Assembly (NCBI GenBank): GCA_044350805.1
Contig: JBILGU010000056.1
Coordinates: 1-8,321 of the forward strand
Source: UBA6136 sp044350805
GTDB taxonomy: Bacteria; Pseudomonadota; Gammaproteobacteria; Methylococcales; Methylococcaceae
DNA length: 8,321 nt
Direction: 5' to 3'
Below the pieces are notes generated by a model that worked only from the letters and a program-made list of their open reading frames with translations, had not been told where the DNA came from and ran no database searches. Below, one piece after another: positions 1 to 5,901 of this stretch; the stretch's first letter is position 1; each line of letters starts with the position of its first letter. The translations under genes and the position numbers were made by a program.

Positions 1-226
1 TCATGTTATAGCCATGGACGATGAACAAAATGTCACCGCGGCGTTCCCCATTTTCATTGATCCAAACGGCAGCGTTTCGGACTTTCTCGAACCACTTTTG
101 TGCCGATACCCGATGTGAAGGGGAGGGTTCCTGTTTGCCAGGAACACTAAGATATTGCGTAGGACCGATACCGGCAATAAAGCCACCGTCTTGAACCGCG
201 CGCACCGACATCACGAAATCATTCAT
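1..226 (-). CDS. Alpha/beta hydrolase, DUF900-like, N-terminal part (cut by window edge)
   Basis: On the minus strand, 75 codons are open from an ATG at 226-224 to the left edge without a stop, so the C-terminal part lies outside the window. The start is preceded by AGGGG six bases upstream, a good ribosome binding site; a GTG directly before the ATG is a less well spaced alternative. Near the edge the peptide reads DILFIVHGYN. The hydrophobic strand followed by HGYN is the oxyanion-loop signature seen in DUF900-type alpha/beta hydrolases. The catalytic Ser, Asp and His would come later and cannot be checked. No signal peptide is visible, so a cytoplasmic location is likely. The substrate is unknown. 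The family call rests on one motif and fold-like context, so it is moderate. Confidence 0.6.
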   Translation of the reverse strand, partial: MNDFVMSVRAVQDGGFIAGIGPTQYLSVPGKQEPSPSHRVSAQKWFEKVRNAAVWINENGERRGDILFIVHGYNM

Positions 227-486
227 CACTCGCCCCTGCGGAAAGAAGTTCTCAAACTCCCGAACCTTAAGTTGCAGAAAAGAAGGAAGAAAGTCGCAGA
301 TTCACGTATCCCAATTTCGCTGTCGTATCCGTTATTAAGGGGGTGAGAGGGAAACGTTTTTTCATGTTGATACGTGCCAAATCAACGAGGGATTTGATTT
401 TGCTTATTCGGTTAGGTAACGAGCCAATAGGGAGTGAATGCCTGCACCAGGAATCAAACCTTTGAATATCACTGAAGATTTATGAG
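227..486. other. Divergent intergenic region, no gene seen
   Basis: These 260 bases separate the leftward hydrolase gene from the rightward L,D-transpeptidase gene, so promoters for both should lie here. I could not identify a convincing -35/-10 pair. A 7-base AT-rich inverted repeat (AAATCAA / TTGATTT, about 378-399) is present but has no T-run after it and is too weak to call a terminator. Confidence 0.5.
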
Positions 487-489
487 GTG
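483..489 (+). promoter_or_regulatory. Ribosome binding site TGAGGTG that bears on the transpeptidase start
   Basis: TGAGGTG lies five bases upstream of the in-frame TTG at 493-495, which is good Shine-Dalgarno spacing. It overlaps the GTG at 487-489 that would give the longest reading frame. This arrangement argues that translation may really begin at TTG 493, removing two residues, with no effect on the predicted signal peptide. Confidence 0.45.
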
Positions 490-1431
490 CTGTTGAAATC
501 GAGTCGATGGCTGATCAGGGAGAGTTCGTTTAGTTTTATTCCATTACTCATAGTGATGATCCTTCTGTATCCAGATGATCAAGTGAGTTGGGCGAATGTG
601 AGCAACGGTGTGGACGGACCATGGGAAGAATTCCCAAGATCCATGCCGCATCTTCGCTATGAAGAGGATGAGGCCTCTTCTTCAAATCACCATTTCGGAG
701 TGGGCAAGGCCTTTAGTCCTTATGTCGACCCCGATTTTAAGGCTGCCCAAGCACTTCCTGATCCCCTGGCGAACCCAGAATTCAGCAGCTACAACCTGAT
801 TTTGATCGTCAATAAACTTGACGATCCTTTCTGGGGAGTTCACCAGACCCTGCGTATTTACAAACGGGGCAGAGGTCTTCTCTATTACTGGTCGATTTCA
901 ACGGGTATCAAGGGGTTTGAAACCCCCGCAGGCTACTACCGTCCAACCATGTTTTCTTCGAGGCATTGGTCAAGCATTTATCAAGTTCCCATGCTCTGGG
1001 CGGTGTTTTTTCATGGTGGAATGGCGATCCACTCATCACTCGATCGTGACTCGCTTCGTGAGTTGGGGAAGGGGCCCTCATCTCACGGATGTGTTCATGT
1101 CGAGGACTATCGTGCTGAGGAATTATTTCATCTGGTCGGCCACAGCGGATTTGGATCAGTGGATGCGATTAACCCTCGTATGGGTCATAAGACTGGAAAG
1201 AAGGTTCAGTCCTATAAAACGCTGATCATTATTTCGCCGGTGAAGAAATGGTTGCCTTCTAACGATCTGGAATATCCGGGGCATGCTGCACAGCATGGAC
1301 TGAAAATTGCGCCTCAAACTTCAAGACTTCGTCCTACTGCAAAAACCAAGTCGCAATTTTTACCGTCAAAAGTTACCCGGTCCCACTCCAAAAAGTCCCA
1401 CACAAGCACATTAGAGAAAGACACTAGATGA
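487..1431 (+). CDS. Exported L,D-transpeptidase (YkuD domain)
   Basis: Enzymes of this family use a catalytic cysteine to cross-link peptidoglycan through 3-3 bonds or to attach proteins to it, in the periplasm. The 314-residue product begins with a signal peptide or anchor: basic residues near position 4-11, then a hydrophobic stretch at about 15-28. The YkuD domain spans roughly 102-252. Its signature is complete: HGG at 176-178, His182, and SHGC at 199-202 with Cys202 as nucleophile, the His-to-Ser spacing of 17 matching the family. His204 sits where Arg or Asn is usual. The tail after about 265 is rich in Lys, Ser, Thr and His and is probably unstructured. The start is GTG 487 in the longest form, with TTG 493 a strong alternative. 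The gene stands alone and meets the AI-2E gene tail to tail. The precise cell-wall role (cross-linking, lipoprotein attachment or chain editing) cannot be told. Confidence 0.88.
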   Translation: MLLKSSRWLIRESSFSFIPLLIVMILLYPDDQVSWANVSNGVDGPWEEFPRSMPHLRYEEDEASSSNHHFGVGKAFSPYVDPDFKAAQALPDPLANPEFSSYNLILIVNKLDDPFWGVHQTLRIYKRGRGLLYYWSISTGIKGFETPAGYYRPTMFSSRHWSSIYQVPMLWAVFFHGGMAIHSSLDRDSLRELGKGPSSHGCVHVEDYRAEELFHLVGHSGFGSVDAINPRMGHKTGKKVQSYKTLIIISPVKKWLPSNDLEYPGHAAQHGLKIAPQTSRLRPTAKTKSQFLPSKVTRSHSKKSHTSTLEKDTR

Positions 1432-1441
1432 GAGATCTCAA

Positions 1442-2506
1442 TCACTCCTCCTGAAGTTTGGGCTTGGCTGTGTGAATGTCCTTCTCTATCCATTTCAACC
1501 ACATTTGCGCCAGCGTAGTCAGACAGAGAGGTCCAATGAAAATACCGATGGGCCCAAGGCTGAAAATGCCTCCCATAACGCCAAGAATGATCAAAAGCAA
1601 CGGATGATGTGCCCCATAGCTAATGACCAAAGGACGAAAAATGTTGTCGGCCGGATTAATCAGTAAAGCACCCCAGGCGATGAGTCCCAAACCTGTAGTC
1701 ACGTCTCCCTTTTGAAAAATCATCCATAGGGCAATGGGGCCCCAAATTAAAATAGTTCCAAAAATCGGGATTAAGGAAGCAGCGGATGTAAGTAATCCCA
1801 ACAGAAATGGGGTTTCGAATTCGAAAATCCAAAAGCCCATGCTGGCAATGACGCCTTGAAGCATGGCGCTTCCGAATATCCCATAAGCGACTGCCCGTGT
1901 TGTTGAGGTGATGTTATTGAGATATGTGTTGGCGTTGCAATCTGCCATCCGGGAAAGTCCTATCTGCAAGTGATGCCCCAGTGTTCGCCCATCCCGAAAG
2001 AAGAAAAACAGGCTCACGACTGTAAGGAGCAGCCCTGCGGTATTCTGGGGAACATGTTGCAAAGTTCTGGAAGCTTTCTTTAGTAAAGAGCCCACTATCG
2101 ACCGAATTAATTCGGAATGATTGCCTTTTTCAACCTGTGTTATCTCGAGTAGCCGAGCAAGAGTGTTTCCTACAATGGGTGTTTTCTGAATCCACTCGGG
2201 GATATTCAGTTTCCCTGAGTCGAAGTGAGAGGCAATCTGACTCAATGTAGGGAGTTCCTGTTGGACCTCAGAAATACCCCACACCAAAGGAAAGCTGAGA
2301 CAGATCATCAGTAGGAAGGTGAACACCCCTGCGGTAAGGTTAGGAGAACCCTGCCAACGGCATTCTAAGAAATGGTACGCAGGCCAGAAAATGACGGCGA
2401 TGAGTCCAGCCCAGCCCACAGAGCTCCAAAAAGGCTCCAGGACAGTGGCAGAAATGACGAACAAAATGATGCAAAAGAAGAGGCGCAAAAATTGCGTACT
2501 GGTCAC
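1442..2506 (-). CDS. AI-2E / PerM family membrane transporter
   Basis: This is a 354-residue inner-membrane protein of the AI-2E transporter family (Pfam PF01594, formerly DUF20). Two hydrophobic segments at about 6-24 and 27-48 and a third at 58-79 are followed by a hydrophilic loop of about 75 residues, then a cluster of membrane segments from about 155 to 333. This is the usual family plan. Recognisable conserved pieces are SLIPIFGT near 244-251, DNIFRP near 287-292 and the glycine-rich GIFIGP near 321-326. Members have been linked to autoinducer-2 export or sodium/proton exchange, but most are uncharacterised, so the substrate is unknown here. It starts with GTG, whose last two bases belong to the TGA stop of the upstream ATPase gene (GTGA). 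This implies co-transcription and coupled translation. The sequence before the start has no clear Shine-Dalgarno, consistent with coupling. Confidence 0.85.
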   Translation of the reverse strand: MTSTQFLRLFFCIILFVISATVLEPFWSSVGWAGLIAVIFWPAYHFLECRWQGSPNLTAGVFTFLLMICLSFPLVWGISEVQQELPTLSQIASHFDSGKLNIPEWIQKTPIVGNTLARLLEITQVEKGNHSELIRSIVGSLLKKASRTLQHVPQNTAGLLLTVVSLFFFFRDGRTLGHHLQIGLSRMADCNANTYLNNITSTTRAVAYGIFGSAMLQGVIASMGFWIFEFETPFLLGLLTSAASLIPIFGTILIWGPIALWMIFQKGDVTTGLGLIAWGALLINPADNIFRPLVISYGAHHPLLLIILGVMGGIFSLGPIGIFIGPLCLTTLAQMWLKWIEKDIHTAKPKLQEE

Positions 2507-5142
2507 TTTTTCGATTTCCGATTTGCGAATACAGCCCTTGAGGGGAATACCATTTTCTCTAGCTCAACCAAAAGAAAAAAGCATGATGCCACCCCCACAC
2601 AGGCAAACAACTCCTCGAGGCTGAGTGGATGAGTATCCAGCACATCATTAAACCAGGGAAAGTAAACGGCACATAACTGAAGAATGAAGGTGCCAGACAC
2701 GCTCACGATCAGAATAGGATTTGAAAAAAAGCCGTGTTTGAGGATGCTCGTTCGCTCAGAACGAATGGCCATGATGTGTGTCAGCTGGCTTAAAGAGAGC
2801 ACAAGGAAAAGCATGGTCTGCCAGTTTTCAAGACCTTGATGGTAGGTATAGGCTTGAACGGCGAGGCAGGCTCCGGCCATGAAAAGACCGTAAATTAGAA
2901 CGCGTTGCCACATCCCGCCCCCAAATATTCCCTCTGCGGGCGCTCTCGGTTTGCATTCCATCACGCCTTTCTCCACTGGCTCGAAGGCCAGAGCAATCCC
3001 AGGGATGCCATCAGTCACAAGGTTGATCCAAAGAATCTGAATGGGAAAGAGTGGGAGTGGCAGCCCGAGCATCGGGGCCGCCAATAGGCAGATCAATTCT
3101 GCAGCATTACAAGTCAGGGCATAGCGAATAAATTTTCTGATGTTGTCATAAATTCGGCGCCCTTCTTCGATCGCAGTCACGATGGTTGCGAAGTTGTCAT
3201 CGAGCAGAATCATCGGAGCAGCTTCACGCGCAACATCCGTTCCATGTCTTCCCATGGCAATACCGATGTCCGCTGATTTGAGTGCAGGCGCATCATTGAC
3301 CCCATCTCCGGTCATGGCTACAAACTCGCCTTGCGCCTGGAGTCCAAGGATGATTCGATTCTTCTGGGACGGCGTTACTCGAGCAAATACACGAACCGAT
3401 GCAAGGGCATGACGTAATTTAGGGTCATCCAAAGAGTCCAGCTCTGTGCCCGTCATGACGCGGCCACCTGGTGATGTGATGCCAAGTCTCATGGCAATTG
3501 CGCGTGCTGTCTCGGGATGATCACCAGTCATCATGACCGGCGTTATCCCTGCCGCAAGGCAATGAGCGACGGCCTGAGCTGACTCTTCGCGGGGTGGGTC
3601 GATCAATCCTGCCATACCAAGCAGAGAGAGACCCGATTCAATTTGATCGTCAGACTCCTCTCCAGATTCGAGTGAACGCTGAGCGAAACAGATGACGCGC
3701 ATACCTTCCGCTGCCATCTTGTGGGCTATTAATTCGATCTCCTGTCTGGCAAATGAGGTCAATGGCAGGTTGCCGATGGAAGCGCAGCGGGGAAGAAGCA
3801 CATCCGCTGCACCTTTTGCAATGGCGAAATGCGCGCCTTCTTCCCGGTGCAACGTCGTCATCCGCATGCGCTCGGAATCGAAAGGGATTTCATCAATTCG
3901 AGGAAACCGCGATCTTAACGCCTGAATTTGATCGTGCTTGAGCTGTGTTGACTGAAGAAGCGCAGTTTCTGTCGCTTCCCCTGTCGGTTTTCCTGAGGCA
4001 TCGAATGACGCATCATTGTTGAGTGTCAAGGCTCTCAGAAAATCAGAATGCATGGACCAGTCTGGAAACTTTACGACTTGATTACCGACGATGAATGCCT
4101 CAACCCGCATTATGTTCTGTGTCAGAGTGCCAGTCTTGTCAGAACAGATATAGGTCACAGAACCCAATGTTTCGACGGCATGTAGTTTTTTGACTAGAGC
4201 ATTTCGTCGCGCCATATGAAGCGCACCCAGTGCCAGCGATACCGTCGCAATGGCGGGTAGAGCCTCTGGAATGGCAGCAACGGCTAAGCTGATGGCGGTC
4301 ATCAGCATCAGTTCGATAGGTTTCCCAGCATTTAGTCCGATCCAGAGGACCAAGCCACAAATCGCGATAACGAGCAGAGAAAGCCAGAGTCCGAATTGAT
4401 TCAGGCGATATTGAAGGGGGCTAGTATGGGTAACCTGATCTTCAACCAATCCGGTGATTGCACCCAACTCGGTCCGCTCTCCTACCGCAACAACGATGCC
4501 AAAACCTCGACCGGATGAAACAACGGTCCCTTTGAATGCCATGTTGGTTTGGTCGCCCAATATGACTTTCTGCTCGTGTATACGATGGCATGTCTTGCTG
4601 ACCGATACACTTTCCCCTGTAAGAATCGATTCATCGATTTGAAGCCTAAAGGTTTCTGTCAGCCTCATATCCGCCGGAACGATACTTCCTGATTCAATAA
4701 AAACCACATCTCCAGGAACAAGGCTCTCGGCTGGAATCGTTTGGAGTTTCCCATCACGTCGCGCCTGGGCCCCACGTTTCGATAGCGTGCGTATAGAAGC
4801 TACGGCTTTGGCTGCGCGATACTCCTGGATAAAGCCCAGGGTTGCATTGACGAACAGAATAATGAAGATGGTGCTGCTGTCTTTCAGATCGCCAATGACG
4901 CCTGAAAATATGGCTGCAGCCATCAGTATAAGGACCATGAAATCCTTGAACTGACGAAGAAAAAGCCTTAGGGGCGAGGGCGGAGTACTTTCTGTGATTC
5001 GGTTTGGTCCGAAAGTCAGTCCTCTAGTAATGGCCTCGTCTGCAGACAGACCCTTTTCCGCAGAAGTCTCCAGCCATGCTTCCACCTGCCAGGGATCCAA
5101 GAGATACCAAGGAGGGTTTTCCGGCTGGATCGAGACCTTCAT
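2503..5142 (-). CDS. P-type cation-transporting ATPase, type II (SERCA-like, probable calcium pump)
   Basis: The 879-residue protein carries every hallmark of a P2-type ATPase: an N-terminal cation-ATPase domain (about 10-75), TGES at 175-178 in the actuator domain, PEALP at 292-296 in M4, DKTGT at 335-339 with Asp335 as the phosphorylated residue, TGD at 539-541 and TGDGVND at 611-617. About ten membrane segments are visible. In SERCA terms the cation ligands Glu309, Asn768, Glu771, Asn796, Thr799 and Asp800 match Glu293, Asn679, Glu682, Asn707, Thr710 and Asp711. The M8 glutamate (908) aligns with Gln786. Calcium export from the cytoplasm is the best guess; manganese or a monovalent cation is possible. 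The start is ATG 5142, with only a weak ribosome binding site before it. It is the first gene of an operon with the AI-2E protein and is full length. Confidence 0.92.
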   Translation of the reverse strand: MKVSIQPENPPWYLLDPWQVEAWLETSAEKGLSADEAITRGLTFGPNRITESTPPSPLRLFLRQFKDFMVLILMAAAIFSGVIGDLKDSSTIFIILFVNATLGFIQEYRAAKAVASIRTLSKRGAQARRDGKLQTIPAESLVPGDVVFIESGSIVPADMRLTETFRLQIDESILTGESVSVSKTCHRIHEQKVILGDQTNMAFKGTVVSSGRGFGIVVAVGERTELGAITGLVEDQVTHTSPLQYRLNQFGLWLSLLVIAICGLVLWIGLNAGKPIELMLMTAISLAVAAIPEALPAIATVSLALGALHMARRNALVKKLHAVETLGSVTYICSDKTGTLTQNIMRVEAFIVGNQVVKFPDWSMHSDFLRALTLNNDASFDASGKPTGEATETALLQSTQLKHDQIQALRSRFPRIDEIPFDSERMRMTTLHREEGAHFAIAKGAADVLLPRCASIGNLPLTSFARQEIELIAHKMAAEGMRVICFAQRSLESGEESDDQIESGLSLLGMAGLIDPPREESAQAVAHCLAAGITPVMMTGDHPETARAIAMRLGITSPGGRVMTGTELDSLDDPKLRHALASVRVFARVTPSQKNRIILGLQAQGEFVAMTGDGVNDAPALKSADIGIAMGRHGTDVAREAAPMILLDDNFATIVTAIEEGRRIYDNIRKFIRYALTCNAAELICLLAAPMLGLPLPLFPIQILWINLVTDGIPGIALAFEPVEKGVMECKPRAPAEGIFGGGMWQRVLIYGLFMAGACLAVQAYTYHQGLENWQTMLFLVLSLSQLTHIMAIRSERTSILKHGFFSNPILIVSVSGTFILQLCAVYFPWFNDVLDTHPLSLEELFACVGVASCFFLLVELEKMVFPSRAVFANRKSKK

Positions 5143-5371
5143 GATTTCATCTGAACCTAAAGGGCAGTTACTTTTAGAAGAAAATTATTCTGAGGCTGGC
5201 GTCATAGATGGTCGAGCCCAGGACGCGTCGAGTTCTTTGTTACATGGTCATGGCGGTCAAGTGAATGCGTACTTGTACACAGGATCTATGGGGTGGTTGG
5301 CATCGGGAGCCCTTACTTTGGAACCAGAAAGAATTGGCAGTGAGATTAAATAACACTTCGGAGATACTCCA

Positions 5372-5595
5372 ATGTCAGACAGGAGCCGATGCTTCAGCAA
5401 TAGTCCTATTACGCTTTGATAGAAAACCGTATTTACTTTGGAGGCGCTAACGACGTAGAACGGATCACCGGTGAGGAAAATATCGACATCGTCTTCCCTA
5501 GCCGTAGCCCTAGCCGTAGCCGTAGCCGTAGCCGTAGCCGTAGCCGTAGCCGTAGCCGTAGCCGTAGCCGTAGCCGTGGCCGTGGCCGTAGTTAG
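5372..5595 (+). pseudogene. Possible small gene with Ser-Arg repeat tail, apparently frameshifted
   Basis: An ATG at 5372 has GGAG eight bases upstream and begins the peptide MSDRSRCFSNSPITL, which stops at TGA 5417-5419. A second frame is open from 5404 to a TAG at 5593-5595 (63 codons). It includes NRIYFGGANDVERITGEEN, then IDIVFPSRSP, eleven consecutive Ser-Arg pairs and a Gly-Arg-rich end. One extra T in the CTTTG near 5414-5418 would join the two frames into a single protein of about 70 residues. This could be a genuine disrupting mutation, a sequence error, or chance. I recognise no family. The repeat length, a multiple of three, keeps the frame, and a plus-strand terminator lies downstream; both favour coding. 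The minus strand is also open across this region but has no start codon, so the coding call is tentative. Confidence 0.35.
5499..5588 (+). repeat. Hexanucleotide tandem array, 15 copies of TAGCCG type
   Basis: Ninety bases consist of fifteen uninterrupted 6-base units. Twelve are exactly TAGCCG. The second unit is TAGCCC and the last two are TGGCCG, so variation sits at the ends and the core is pure, as expected for a recently expanded slippage-prone microsatellite. On the plus strand one frame reads alternating Ser-Arg (AGC CGT), another Ala-Val, and the third contains TAG stops. On the minus strand the frames read Gly-Tyr, Ala-Thr and Arg-Leu. Copy-number change by slippage would preserve reading frame. 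Confidence 0.95.
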
Positions 5596-5618
5596 TGTAG
5601 GGTCAATACTTGTAATAA

Positions 5619-5777
5619 AACATCATCAAAAGTAATGATACTGGTCAGAAAAAGCACGTACGCAGAATACCCTACCGTGTCAGTCCCGAGGAACTGCGAC
5701 AATACCAGTATCGCCAGTTTCGTGATCTTTACGAAAAGTCACATATCGCCATCTTGATAGACAAGTTTCAGAATTAA
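5619..5777 (+). pseudogene. Start-less open frame, possible 3' remnant of a small gene
   Basis: Between TAA 5616-5618 and TAA 5775-5777 there are 52 sense codons with no ATG or GTG; the only TTG lies close to the end. The predicted peptide has protein-like character: a basic start (QKKHVRRIPYRV), a charged helix-like stretch SPEELRQYQYRQFRDLYEKS, then a hydrophobic IAILI before DKFQN. It lies in a third frame relative to the repeat-bearing frame just upstream and ends 49 bases before the terminator hairpin. It could be the C-terminal end of the same decayed gene, or a chance frame. No family is recognised. Confidence 0.3.
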
Positions 5778-5826
5778 CGTGAGAACTCTGTTGGAGCGTT
5801 GGCAGAGTATTCTCTTTGTCCTATCT

Positions 5827-5866
5827 AAGCCTCCAGTAATTCCCCTTAGGTCTGGAGGCTTTTTTT
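5827..5866 (+). terminator. Rho-independent terminator, plus strand
   Basis: A perfect 10-base inverted repeat, AAGCCTCCAG (5827-5836) and CTGGAGGCTT (5852-5861), encloses a 15-base loop. The right arm merges into a run of seven T at 5860-5866. The T-run follows only on the plus strand, so it would end rightward transcription coming from the hexamer-repeat locus. It may also shield the leftward kinase gene from read-through. Read leftward, the hairpin has no T-run. Confidence 0.85.
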
Positions 5867-5901
5867 ATTCGATCGCTTCGCTCCTCAAGGGAGATCGGCC
5901 A

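Larger units (their letters stand above)
5143..5901. other. 759-base region without an intact gene, containing hexamer repeat, gene remnants and a terminator
   Basis: This gap separates the ATPase start from the 3' end of the sensor kinase gene. Bases 5143-5371 hold nothing I can name; the ATPase promoter should lie here but no convincing -35/-10 pair was found. From 5372 on there are signs of a plus-strand unit: a ribosome binding site with ATG, an in-frame hexamer array, a further start-less open frame and an intrinsic terminator. Each is listed separately. Confidence 0.6.

Noticed and set aside
155..346. Plus-strand 63-codon frame near the left edge
   Set aside because: It overlaps the hydrolase start on the other strand, lacks a ribosome binding site and has basic, low-information composition.
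818..1225. 135-codon plus-strand frame inside the transpeptidase gene
   Set aside because: Out-of-frame shadow of the YkuD domain, which is certain from its motifs.
1429..1440. TGAGA-GA-TCTCA inverted repeat between the convergent transpeptidase and AI-2E genes
   Set aside because: Five-base stem with a two-base loop and no T-run on either side, so not a supportable terminator.
4139..4360. 73-codon minus-strand frame within the ATPase gene
   Set aside because: Shadow in another frame of the region containing the PEALP and DKTGT motifs.
4994..5353. Plus-strand 119-codon frame running from within the ATPase gene to 5353
   Set aside because: Its first part is antisense to the clearly coding ATPase N-terminus. 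The remaining 70 codons from ATG 5141 have no ribosome binding site and no recognisable motif.
5499..5588. Hexamer array as a CRISPR or iteron-type origin
   Set aside because: Units are contiguous 6-mers with no spacers, and no replication initiator or cas gene is nearby.
5257..5624. Minus-strand open frame of about 120 codons across the hexamer array, reading it as Ala-Thr
   Set aside because: It has no ATG, GTG or TTG before or within the array, only internal ones far downstream. The array itself lacks stops in this frame, which inflates the length.
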